This document shows positions 1-6,905 of a DNA stretch of 7,359 bases, piece by piece. The stretch covers positions 1-7,359 of the forward strand of contig CAZXLZ010000062.1 of assembly GCA_964642045.1 (NCBI GenBank), in the 5' to 3' direction. This stretch comes from RGIG5057 sp964642045. Lineage in GTDB: Bacteria > Bacillota > Clostridia > TANB77 > CAG-465. The notes below the pieces were generated by a model, which ran no database searches, had not been told where the DNA came from, and saw nothing but the letters and a program-made list of their open reading frames with translations. Made by a program: the position numbers and the translations under genes. Every line of letters starts with the position of its first letter. Position 1 is the first letter of the stretch.

Positions 1-68
1 TACAAATTAATGATTTAACTTAAGAGTTGGTTAAGTAATAGAATTATGCTAGAAGTATTGCTTTTATA

Positions 69-97
69 TTTACTTAAAGTCCGTTTTGATGTATAAT
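69..97 (+). promoter_or_regulatory. Sigma-A-type promoter of the rlmB-priA operon
   Basis: A perfect -10 hexamer TATAAT lies at 92-97, with a -35-like TTTACT at 69-74 (four of six consensus positions) and the optimal 17-base spacer. Transcription would start near 104, giving a leader of about 20 bases before rlmB. It is the only good promoter I see ahead of the four tightly packed genes, so it probably drives all of them. Confidence 0.7.
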
Positions 98-123
98 GTA
101 TATAAATATAAAAGGAGAATTTT

Positions 124-870
124 ATGAGTTTAATATATGGTATAAATCCAGTAAAAGAGGCACTTGTCTCAGGAAAAACTATAAATAAGTTATATCTGCA
201 AAAAGGAAATAAAGATATAAAAGAAATATTAGAAATAGCTAAAGTTAAAAAAATAGTTACTGTATTTGCAGATAAACAAAAGTTAGATAGTATGGTAAGC
301 AGGGAAGAAAATAAAAAGATAAATGCACAGGGAGTAGTTGCCTCTATAACTGATTTTGAGTATTCAAGTTTAGATGATTTGTTAGAAATCGCCAAAAGTA
401 AAAACGAAGAACCATTTCTAGTTATACTAGACAAGATAGAGGACCCTCATAATTTAGGTGCAATACTTAGAACTATTGACTGTCTAGGGGCTCATGGCTG
501 TATAATTCAAAAAAGAAATTCATGCCTAGTTACTGATACTGTAGAAAAGGTTGCAGCAGGAGCATGTAGCTATGTAAAAGTAGCAAGAGTTACAAATATT
601 ACTGAAGCAATTAGATATTTAAAAGAAAAAGGGCTTTGGATTTATGGACTAGATATGGAAGGAGCTAAGGATATATATACTGCTAAATTAGATGGAAGTA
701 TAGCCATAGTTATTGGAAATGAAGGTCATGGTATATCAAGACTTGTTAGAGAAAATTGTGATGAAATTATAAAAATACCAATGAGTGGAAATATAAACTC
801 ACTAAATGCATCAGTATCAGCTGCAATTACAATGTATGAAATAGTAAGGCAAAAAGCAAAAGGAATATAA
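124..870 (+). CDS. rlmB: 23S rRNA (guanosine-2'-O-)-methyltransferase RlmB (SPOUT/TrmH family)
   Basis: This 248-residue protein has the usual RlmB length and layout. Residues 1 to about 75 form the L30e-like RNA-binding domain, opening with the typical IYGINPVKEAL. Residues about 95-245 form the SPOUT methyltransferase domain. Motif 1 is DPHNLGAILRT (107-117, with conserved N110 and R116), motif 2 is VIGNEGHGIS (196-205, E200), and motif 3 is SLNASVSAAI (226-235, N228 and S230). Family members use S-adenosylmethionine to methylate the 2'-OH of a guanosine in the 23S rRNA peptidyl-transferase P-loop (G2251 in E. coli) in the cytoplasm. The ATG is chosen because AAAGGAG (111-117) sits six bases upstream and the N-terminus matches the family. 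It is the first gene of the operon, and the next gene starts three bases after its stop. A TrmH-family paralogue with another target is possible but less likely. Confidence 0.93.
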   Translation: MSLIYGINPVKEALVSGKTINKLYLQKGNKDIKEILEIAKVKKIVTVFADKQKLDSMVSREENKKINAQGVVASITDFEYSSLDDLLEIAKSKNEEPFLVILDKIEDPHNLGAILRTIDCLGAHGCIIQKRNSCLVTDTVEKVAAGACSYVKVARVTNITEAIRYLKEKGLWIYGLDMEGAKDIYTAKLDGSIAIVIGNEGHGISRLVRENCDEIIKIPMSGNINSLNASVSAAITMYEIVRQKAKGI

Positions 871-873
871 AAT

Positions 874-1596
874 ATGGATTTAATTAAAAATAATTGGACT
901 GAAAACGATTATATAGAATTTGTAGATTATTTACTTAATCTTTCAAAAGAATCTTTAAAAAAATTTAATGAAAAAATATATAATGATAAAGAAAAAATAG
1001 GTTTGGGGATAAGTCTTACGGTTCTAAGAAATATATCAAAAGAAATTTTAAAAGGTAACTCCCTAAGCTTTATATTAATATCTAAAAGCCACTTAAAATA
1101 TATAGAAGAAGTTATGATTCAAGGTTTTGTAATTGCTTTAAGAAAAGAAGATTTTAAGGAAAAGCTAAAGAACATTGATAAATTTGTACCAAAAATAACA
1201 AATTGGGCTATTTGTGATAGCTTTGTACCAACATTAAAATGTGTAAAAAAACATAGGGATGAATATCTAAAATATATAGAAAAATATCTAAAGTCTGATA
1301 AAGAATTCTACCTTAGATTTTATATAGTCTCTCTTCTTGACTATTATATTGAAGATGACAGTATAGACTATGTAATAGAAAAATTAACTTCTATTAACTC
1401 AGAGCATTACTACGTAAAAATGGCTATAGCATGGACTCTTACAGATGGTTATATTTACTACCCTGATAAGGTTAAAAGCGTTATTGCAAAAGGTAAGCTA
1501 GATAAGTTTACACATAATAAATTAATATCTAAAATTTGTGACTCATATAGGGTAAGTAAAGAAGAAAAGGAATATTTAAAAACTTTAAGGAAGTGA
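874..1596 (+). CDS. AlkD-like HEAT-repeat DNA alkylation repair protein
   Basis: This 240-residue, almost entirely helical protein has the size and helical-hairpin pattern of the AlkD DNA-glycosylase superfamily. In that family, HEAT-like repeats form a concave DNA-binding face and excise cationic alkylated bases such as 3-methyl- and 7-methylguanine or adenine without flipping them out. Candidate active-site residues can be seen: NWAICD at 110-115 places W111 and D115 four residues apart, like AlkD W109/D113, and R148 and W187 match the other two AlkD residues in number and local context. These matches were made by eye, not by alignment. The start is an ATG three bases after the rlmB stop, with AAAGGA at 858-863. 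The stop overlaps or abuts the next gene, so the two are probably translationally coupled. Bacteria also carry AlkD-like proteins, such as AlkD2, that lack glycosylase activity, so activity is inferred. Confidence 0.82.
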   Translation: MDLIKNNWTENDYIEFVDYLLNLSKESLKKFNEKIYNDKEKIGLGISLTVLRNISKEILKGNSLSFILISKSHLKYIEEVMIQGFVIALRKEDFKEKLKNIDKFVPKITNWAICDSFVPTLKCVKKHRDEYLKYIEKYLKSDKEFYLRFYIVSLLDYYIEDDSIDYVIEKLTSINSEHYYVKMAIAWTLTDGYIYYPDKVKSVIAKGKLDKFTHNKLISKICDSYRVSKEEKEYLKTLRK

Positions 1597-1601
1597 AAAT
1601 A

Positions 1602-3827
1602 ATGATAGAGCTATTATCACCAGCAGGAGATAAAGATTCATTTATAGCAGCAGTTCAGTCTGGAGCAGATGCTGTATATATGGGCCTTGATAAATTTAAT
1701 GCTAGGCAAATGGCAAATAATTTTACTTTAGAAGAATATATCTGGTGTTTAGATTATGCACATATGTATAACGTTAAAGTGTATCTTACCTTAAATACAC
1801 TTCTTAATAGTGATGAAATTAAAGAGGCGCTTAAGCTTACTTTAAATCTATATAATCATGGACTTGATGCAGTAATACTTCAGGATATTGGTATGGCATA
1901 TGTGATTAAAAATAATGTGCCAGGTCTTGCACTTCATGCTAGTACTCAAATGACTGTTCATAATTTAAAACAAGCTAAATTTTTAAAAGAATTGGGATTT
2001 AAACGTATAGTACTTGCACGTGAAATGACTATAAATGAAATAGAATATATTGCTAAAAATATAGATATAGAACTTGAAGTTTTTATACATGGAGCTTTAT
2101 GCGTTAGTTATTCAGGGCAGTGTCTAATGAGCTATATGATAGGAAAAAGAAGTGCAAATAGAGGCAAATGTGGAGGAACGTGTAGGCTTAAATATTCTTT
2201 ATATGAAAATGATAAATTTTTAACAGAAGGACATCTTCTAAGTAAAAAGGATATATTTGGAATAGACTATGTTAATGCTTTAAAAAATCTAGGAATTACA
2301 TCTTTAAAAATAGAAGGAAGAGGTAAGACAAAGGAATATGTCCATATAGTAACAAGTAAATATAGGAAAATGTTAGATGAGAATAATTTAAGTGAAGATG
2401 ATGAAAAAGATATGCTTCAAATATTTAATAGGTCGTCAAAGTCTAGTGGATATTTTGAAAAAGTTTTATCAAAGGAAAGTATATCATATAAGCTTGCTAA
2501 AAATACAGGACTATATCTAGGCAGAGTGCTAGATAGAAAAGGTAAATTTATAAAAATAAAGCTAAATGAAGATATATCTATGCATGATGGAGTAGAGTCA
2601 GAAGAAAGTAGCGAGGCCTCTACCATTATTACTTGTATAAAAGATGAAAATGGTAACATTTTAAATAAAGATGTAAAACGTGGAAATACGGTATATATAG
2701 GAGATTTTAAGAATTTACCTAATATTAATGATAGGATAAATAAGACATCATCAAAAAAGCAGCTAGATATGGCAGAAGAGTTCTTATCTAAAATTAGAAG
2801 AAAAGTAAATGTAAACTTAGATATAAGAATGTCTATTTGTTCTAATATAGATGTGTCTTATGAAGTATATAATAAAAAATATAATTTAAGTTATGAATAT
2901 ATTCCAAAAAAGGCTATAAATAAGGCTATTACTAAAGAGGATATAGAAGATTCTATGAGTAAGACTGAAAATGAATTTTTTATCCTTAATATTACAAAAC
3001 TTTCTTTAGATGATAATATTTTTGTACCTAAATCTATTTTAAATGATATAAGAAGAAATATAATAGAAACTTTAAAAGAAAATCTAGTTATAAGGCATGA
3101 TTTAAAAGTAGACTTTTTTGATCCTAAAATAGAAGAAAATAAGGAAAATAGAAAAAGTAGTAATTCGTTATACATATATAAATATAATGAAAATAGTATA
3201 GAAAAATATAACGAAAAAAATGCAGAGAGGGTATATATAAATATTTCTGATATAATGAAAAATGGTGAGAAAATTTTAGATAGCTTTAATAAAGATATAT
3301 ATATACTACTCCCAAATATTATTTTGAAAAATTTAGAAAAGTATATTGATGATAACTTAGAAAGTTTAGTTAAACATAAACAAGTAAAAGGCATACTAAC
3401 TGGAAATATAGGATATTTAGATGAATGCACAAACTTAAAAGAAAAATATAATTTAAATTTAGTTATAGACTACACATTAAATGTATCTAACATATATAGT
3501 GCATACATATATGCAAATTACTATAAAGTAGATATGATATGCTTATCACCAGAGATAGAACAAAGCGAGATAGAAAAAATATTAAGTATTACAAACGTAG
3601 AGCTAGCACTTAATTATATAACTGTTATGACTAGCAGGTTTTGCCCTATTAAAGCTTTCAGTGGTGGATGTAATTGCTTAAAAAATAAATATAAATTAAT
3701 TGACAGTTATAACAATGAATATTTTATTGTGACTGATAACTTAGATTGTGTAGTAAGGCTTGTTAGAAAGTTAAATAATAGTCAGAATTCTTTAAAAGAT
3801 ACTTCAGTAAGATTTGCAATTTTATAA
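1602..3827 (+). CDS. Long-form peptidase U32 family protein (RlhA/TrhP-like, probable RNA hydroxylation enzyme)
   Basis: This 741-residue protein opens with MIELLSPAGDKDSF, the classic U32 N-terminus. Residues 1 to about 290 form a TIM-barrel-like domain carrying the U32 signature EVFIHGALCVSYSGQCLMS (159-177). Cysteines C167, C174, C190 and C194 fit the four-Cys set that in RlhA and TrhP is needed for function and thought to hold an iron-sulfur cluster. The middle (very roughly 370-490) fits the collagenase-like DUF3656 region found in RlhA. A C-terminal SRFCPIKAFSGGCNC motif has C681, C690 and C692. E. coli relatives hydroxylate 23S rRNA C2501 (RlhA) or tRNA U34 (TrhP), while older annotation calls them collagenases; which RNA is used here cannot be read from sequence. 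The ATG at 1602 is preferred over an in-frame GTG at 1593 because AGGAAG (1588-1593) lies eight bases upstream and the family normally begins here. It sits between the alkD-like gene and priA in the same operon. Confidence 0.87.
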   Translation: MIELLSPAGDKDSFIAAVQSGADAVYMGLDKFNARQMANNFTLEEYIWCLDYAHMYNVKVYLTLNTLLNSDEIKEALKLTLNLYNHGLDAVILQDIGMAYVIKNNVPGLALHASTQMTVHNLKQAKFLKELGFKRIVLAREMTINEIEYIAKNIDIELEVFIHGALCVSYSGQCLMSYMIGKRSANRGKCGGTCRLKYSLYENDKFLTEGHLLSKKDIFGIDYVNALKNLGITSLKIEGRGKTKEYVHIVTSKYRKMLDENNLSEDDEKDMLQIFNRSSKSSGYFEKVLSKESISYKLAKNTGLYLGRVLDRKGKFIKIKLNEDISMHDGVESEESSEASTIITCIKDENGNILNKDVKRGNTVYIGDFKNLPNINDRINKTSSKKQLDMAEEFLSKIRRKVNVNLDIRMSICSNIDVSYEVYNKKYNLSYEYIPKKAINKAITKEDIEDSMSKTENEFFILNITKLSLDDNIFVPKSILNDIRRNIIETLKENLVIRHDLKVDFFDPKIEENKENRKSSNSLYIYKYNENSIEKYNEKNAERVYINISDIMKNGEKILDSFNKDIYILLPNIILKNLEKYIDDNLESLVKHKQVKGILTGNIGYLDECTNLKEKYNLNLVIDYTLNVSNIYSAYIYANYYKVDMICLSPEIEQSEIEKILSITNVELALNYITVMTSRFCPIKAFSGGCNCLKNKYKLIDSYNNEYFIVTDNLDCVVRLVRKLNNSQNSLKDTSVRFAIL

Positions 3828-3852
3828 TAAGCATAGAGGAAAAGAGGATTAT

Positions 3853-6101
3853 ATGATAGTAAGTGTTCTTATAAATACTACAGTAAAAAAGTTAAATAAG
3901 GTGTATGATTACTTAGTAAAAGATGAAGATATAGATAAAATAGAAATAGGAAAAAGAGTCAAGGTAAATTTTGGAATGTCTAAAGATAAATTTGAAGAAG
4001 GAATAATAGTAAAGATCCAAGATGAAAAGTATACATCAAAATTTAAATTAAAGTATGTTGAAGAAGTTCTTGATGAAGTGTCATATATAGATGAAAGTAA
4101 GCTAAAGCTTGCTAAGTGGATGGCGTATATGTATTTTTGTAATGTATATGATGTACTAAAACTTATGCTCCCACCACGGAACAAATAACATAGATAAGAA
4201 GAAATCACTTGAGGGTAAAACTGAAAGTGTGGTAAAGCTTGCAAAAGAATTAGATGAAATTGAAAATGATATAGAAGAAAAAGTTATAAAAAGTGCAAAA
4301 CAAATACTTGTACTTAGATTTTTAGAAGAAAATGAATATGTTACTTTAAAAGATATACTAGAAGGACTAAATATAACTAAATCAGTCATAGATAATCTTG
4401 AAAATAAAGGTTATATATTAGTAGAGAAAGTGGAAATTAATGAAGAAAATATACTTTTAAAAGAAATAGATAGAGACTATAAAAAAGTTCCAACAGAGGA
4501 GCAAAGAATTGCTATTGATAAAATAAATAGCTATGTGGAAAGAGAGGAAAATAAAAAAATTCTGCTTTTTGGAGTTACTGGAAGTGGAAAAACTGAGGTA
4601 TATCTTCAGTGTATAGAAAATGTTTTGGAAAAAGGAAAGACAGTAATAGTTCTTGTTCCTGAAATATCCCTTACTCATCAAACTATAACAAGATTTTTAT
4701 CAAGATTTGGAAACTGTGTATCTATGCTTCATAGCAAGATGACTATTTCTCAAAGAAAAGAGGAATATAGGAAGATAAAAGAAGGTAATATCAAAATAGT
4801 TATAGGTGCAAGATCAGCTATATTTGCCCCTACTCATAATTTAGGTATGGTAATTATAGATGAGGAGCACGATCAAAGTTATTATTCTCAGATGACACCT
4901 AAGTATTCTACTAAAGAGGTTGCAGCATATATATGTAAAAATAACAATGCAGTTTTGCTTTTTGGCAGTGCAACTCCTGAAATTAGTACATATTATAAAG
5001 CAAAAGATGGGGATATTGAACTTATAGAAATGACAAAAAGACCGTCTAATATTAAAATGCCAGAGATTATTATTGTTGATAAGAAAAATGAGGCATTAAA
5101 AGGAAGAGAAAATACTATAATAAGCGACAGACTAAAACAGGAGATATTAAAAAATAAAGAAAATGGGGAGCAGTCTATTGTATTTTTAAATAGAAGAGGA
5201 TATAGTTCATATATCACTTGTCGTGACTGCAAAACACCATTTAAATGCCCTAACTGTGATGTTACTTTAACTTATCATAAAAATAATAATTTACTTACCT
5301 GTCATTACTGCTCTTATGTTACAAACAAAATAGATGTGTGTCCTAATTGTAATAGTACTAACATATCAGAAAATACATTTGGTACTGAAAAGATAGAAGA
5401 AAAAATAAGAGAAATATCAGATGATATTTCAGTTATTAGAATGGACAAGGATACCACTATAACTAGGGACTCACATAGTAAAATACTGGAAAGGTTTAAG
5501 AAAGAAAAAATAGATGTTCTTGTTGGAACTCAGATGGTAAGTAAGGGTCATGATATTGAAAATGTAACTTTAGTTGGTGTTTTAGGAACAGATTCTATGC
5601 TTAATATGAATGATTATCTAGCTTCTGAAAAAGCATATTCAAATATATCACAAGTATCACGGTAGAGCAGGGAGAGGAACTAAAGCTGGTAGAACTGTTA
5701 TTGAAACATCTGACCCTGAAAATATTGTATTAAATTTTGCATGTACAAATGACTATAATGGTTTTTATGAAAATGAGATAAACTTTAGACGTGCTTTTGA
5801 ATATCCACCATTTGCAGATTTAATAGTTATAAGCCTTGTGTCTAAGGATAATAATGCATTAAGATATGAATCTGAAAAACTATATAACATTTTTAAAAAT
5901 TCTGATGGGCTATATAAGTTATTTTCGCCTAAAGTGCCTTTCACTCAAAAAATAAATAATAAATATAGGATAAATATGATGATTAAAACCAAAATATCTA
6001 AAGCAGTAATAGATAAAATATATTCTAATTTAAACGAATATGAGAAAAAAGCTTCTAGTAAAGTTAGTTATAGCATTACTAGAAACCCTGTAAATATTTA
6101 A
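3853..6101 (+). CDS. priA: Primosomal protein N' (replication restart helicase PriA), read through two +1 frameshifts
   Basis: PriA is a 3'-5' DNA helicase that recognises stalled forks and reloads the replisome. It is in three frames here: 3853-4176, 4178-5659 and 5661-6101. Dropping one C at 4177 and one at 5660 gives 748 continuous residues, a normal PriA length. The N-terminal 3'-DNA-binding domain (MIVSVLIN...YDYLV) comes first. Walker A GVTGSGKT is at 240-247 and the Walker B DEEHD box at 336-340. Eight zinc-binding cysteines are C456, C459, C465, C468, C483, C486, C496 and C499. GTQM begins at 558, and motif VI QVSGRAGRG spans the second junction at G603. The ATG at 3853 follows AGAGG (3843-3847), 25 bases after the U32 gene. 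Without frameshifting, translation stops at 4188 after 111 residues, leaving only part of the DNA-binding domain. No segment shows decay: all motifs are kept and no other stops occur. A recently inactivated pseudogene or two sequencing errors remain possible. One oddity is DYLASEKAY before motif VI, where relatives usually have Arg in place of the Leu. Confidence 0.88.
4174..4188 (+). other. First priA frameshift site: CCA CGG A, +1 to Gly
   Basis: The zero frame reads CTC CCA CCA CGG AAC AAA TAA and stops at 4186-4188. Skipping C4177 turns it into CCA CCA GGA ACA AAT AAC ATA GAT, coding PPGTNNID, and restores the PPGT segment expected at this place in PriA (Gly109). The correction is exactly one base, and the new frame stays open for 494 codons. 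I see no Shine-Dalgarno-like stimulator just upstream and no clear downstream hairpin. CGG as a slow or unread A-site codon would be the simplest trigger. Confidence 0.7.
5657..5665 (+). other. Second priA frameshift site: TCA CGG T, +1 to Gly
   Basis: The zero frame reads CAA GTA TCA CGG TAG and stops at 5663-5665, directly after CGG. Skipping C5660 gives TCA GGT AGA GCA GGG AGA GGA, coding SGRAGRG, which is helicase motif VI of PriA (Gly603). The frame then stays open to the priA stop at 6099-6101. The local sequence (CA, an extra C, then a GGN glycine codon) is the same as at the first site. Confidence 0.7.
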
Positions 6102-6111
6102 AAATGGATAA

Positions 6112-6148
6112 AAAAATACTCACGCACTTTTAGAGCGTGAGTATTTTT
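6112..6148. terminator. Bidirectional rho-independent terminator
   Basis: A perfect 14-bp inverted repeat, AAAAATACTCACGC (6112-6125) and GCGTGAGTATTTTT (6135-6148), flanks a nine-base loop. The A/T ends of the stem give a T-run in either direction. It lies 10 bases after the priA stop and 5 bases beyond the end of the minus-strand gene that stops at 6154, so it can end transcription of both converging units. Confidence 0.92.
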
Positions 6149-6153
6149 GGTTA

Positions 6154-6603
6154 TCAATGCACGGCTGAAATCTTTCTATCAGTAAGTATTAGCACAATCC
6201 TGTAATCTTCGATTTCATATGAATCTTCAACTGAGCTTAATTCATGAGGGGTATAATCGGATGATAATCCGACTACTAAAGGCTCATATGATGAATCTTT
6301 AGTTATAAATTCCATAGTTGAAGGAACACGAAATTGTAAAATAACTTCCTTGGTTTCCGCAGAGTAGTTGTCTGATTCGAACACGGCAATCCTGGTATCG
6401 CCAACTTCGAATTCCGTATGCTCGACAGATTTTGCTAGCAGTTCATCATAGTAACTCTGGTCAGAAATCTGATCATGAATTATTTCCTTAAAACTTTCAT
6501 CAGTGCTTATATTATTTCCGGGTAAAATTGATAAGACTATTGCAATAACAGATGCTATCATCCCAATAATACTTAATGCCACAGATGCTTGTAGTAATCT
6601 CAT
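6154..6603 (-). CDS. Small membrane-anchored protein of unknown function
   Basis: I do not recognise this 149-residue protein. Residues 5-27 (from QASVALSIIGMIASV) form one strong hydrophobic helix preceded by a single Arg, so it is a likely N-terminal membrane anchor or uncleaved signal. No lipobox cysteine is present. The remaining 120 or so residues are acidic and strand-rich, with no motif I can name, and are probably exposed outside the cell. The start at 6603 is preferred over a longer ORF reaching 6678 because AGGAGGA (complement of 6611-6617) lies seven bases upstream and the hydrophobic helix then begins at the N-terminus. Sampled lines of the gene are about 32-47% GC, against about 22-30% in the operon, which suggests a different origin. 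It has its own promoter at 6737-6765 and converges on priA. Confidence 0.75.
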   Translation of the reverse strand: MRLLQASVALSIIGMIASVIAIVLSILPGNNISTDESFKEIIHDQISDQSYYDELLAKSVEHTEFEVGDTRIAVFESDNYSAETKEVILQFRVPSTMEFITKDSSYEPLVVGLSSDYTPHELSSVEDSYEIEDYRIVLILTDRKISAVH

Positions 6604-6685
6604 AAATAATTCCTCCTGCCATATGGCGTAAAAATATTGTGCTTTGCATGATTTCTTCTTTTTATCACACAATCGCATGAATAAC

Positions 6686-6715
6686 AGTTATCAATAAGTC
6701 TGAATTTTGATAACT
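6686..6715. repeat. Inverted repeat in the leader of the minus-strand gene
   Basis: AGTTATCAA (6686-6694) and TTGATAACT (6707-6715) are perfect nine-base complements separated by 12 bases. The repeat lies just downstream of the minus-strand -10 box, within the predicted first 50 bases of that transcript. It could be an operator or a leader hairpin; it lacks a T-run, so it is not a standard terminator. The sequence ACAGTTAT occurs here (6684-6691) and again at 6728-6735 near the expected start of transcription. Confidence 0.5.
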
Positions 6716-6736
6716 ATATTATAAATTACAGTTATT

Positions 6737-6765
6737 ATTATATCATATTTTACATAAAAAGTCAA
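6737..6765 (-). promoter_or_regulatory. Sigma-A-type promoter of the minus-strand gene
   Basis: On the minus strand TTGACT (complement of 6760-6765) and a perfect TATAAT (complement of 6737-6742) are separated by 17 bases. This is near-consensus. Transcription would start around 6730, leaving a leader of about 127 bases before the ATG at 6603, long for this genome and containing an inverted repeat. Confidence 0.82.
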
Positions 6766-6819
6766 TAACCTATGAAAATAATAAGAAGTATCTAATTTGC
6801 TCATTATATATCTAAAATG

Positions 6820-6848
6820 TTGAAAATATATATGGAGTATGGTATAAT
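6820..6848 (+). promoter_or_regulatory. Extended -10 sigma-A-type promoter of the gene at 6906
   Basis: TTGAAA (6820-6825) and TATAAT (6843-6848) have a 17-base spacer, and TGG immediately before the -10 box makes it an extended -10 element. Transcription would start near 6855, about 50 bases before the ATG at 6906. It is divergent from the minus-strand promoter at 6737-6765, and the two -35 boxes are about 55 bases apart. Confidence 0.85.
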
Positions 6849-6863
6849 GTGTCATAATGTACC
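6841..6863. promoter_or_regulatory. Operator-like repeat over the -10 box and start site
   Basis: Two copies of ATAATGT (6844-6850 and 6854-6860) are spaced exactly 10 bases apart, one helical turn. They sit inside an imperfect dyad whose ends are GGTA (6841-6844) and TACC (6860-6863), with 8 of 11 positions pairing around 6852. The element covers the -10 box and the expected start of transcription, a normal place for repressor binding. No regulator gene is in the window. In AT-rich DNA such repeats also arise by chance. Confidence 0.35.
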
Positions 6864-6905
6864 AAAAAGTAAATAAATCCAAAATAAATTTAAGGAGGAA
6901 AATTT

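Noticed and set aside
1..68. Tail of an upstream gene and a small ACTTAA/TTAAGT dyad near 18-36
   Set aside because: All plus frames hit stops early and no protein end can be recognised. The dyad is six bases of AT-rich sequence without a T-run.
15..434. Minus-strand ORFs opposite rlmB, the U32 gene and priA
   Set aside because: They are antisense shadows: Ser/Phe/Leu/Ile-rich translations of A-rich coding strands, without ribosome binding sites or family resemblance.
1593..1601. GTG start for the U32 gene overlapping the previous stop
   Set aside because: The ribosome binding site would run into the GTG, while it is well spaced from the ATG at 1602, where the family's usual N-terminus begins.
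4178..5661. Intein, intron or mobile insertion splitting priA
   Set aside because: Nothing is inserted beyond one base at each site, and the flanking PriA sequence is continuous.
4186..5665. Stop-codon readthrough (TAA or TAG, for example pyrrolysine at TAG) or a reassigned CGG as the explanation for broken priA
   Set aside because: Reading CGG as Gln or Trp leaves the stops in place. Reading through TAG at 5663 gives a few unrelated residues and another TAA soon after. Only a one-base skip rebuilds the PriA motifs.
169..5665. Systematic base-calling error at YCAGG motifs producing the extra C
   Set aside because: Several YCAGG sequences in the window are unaltered and in correct frame (169-173, 1880-1884, 1920-1924, 2112-2116), so the motif alone does not cause the insertion. 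Unrelated assembly errors cannot be excluded.
6604..6678. Longer start for the minus-strand gene, adding 25 residues
   Set aside because: The extension is Lys-rich and Cys-containing, has no good ribosome binding site, and would bury the one behind AGGAGGA at the internal ATG.
6691..6882. Minus-strand ORF of 63 codons across the intergenic region
   Set aside because: It overlaps both promoters, has low-complexity hydrophobic and aromatic content typical of AT-rich DNA, and has no ribosome binding site.
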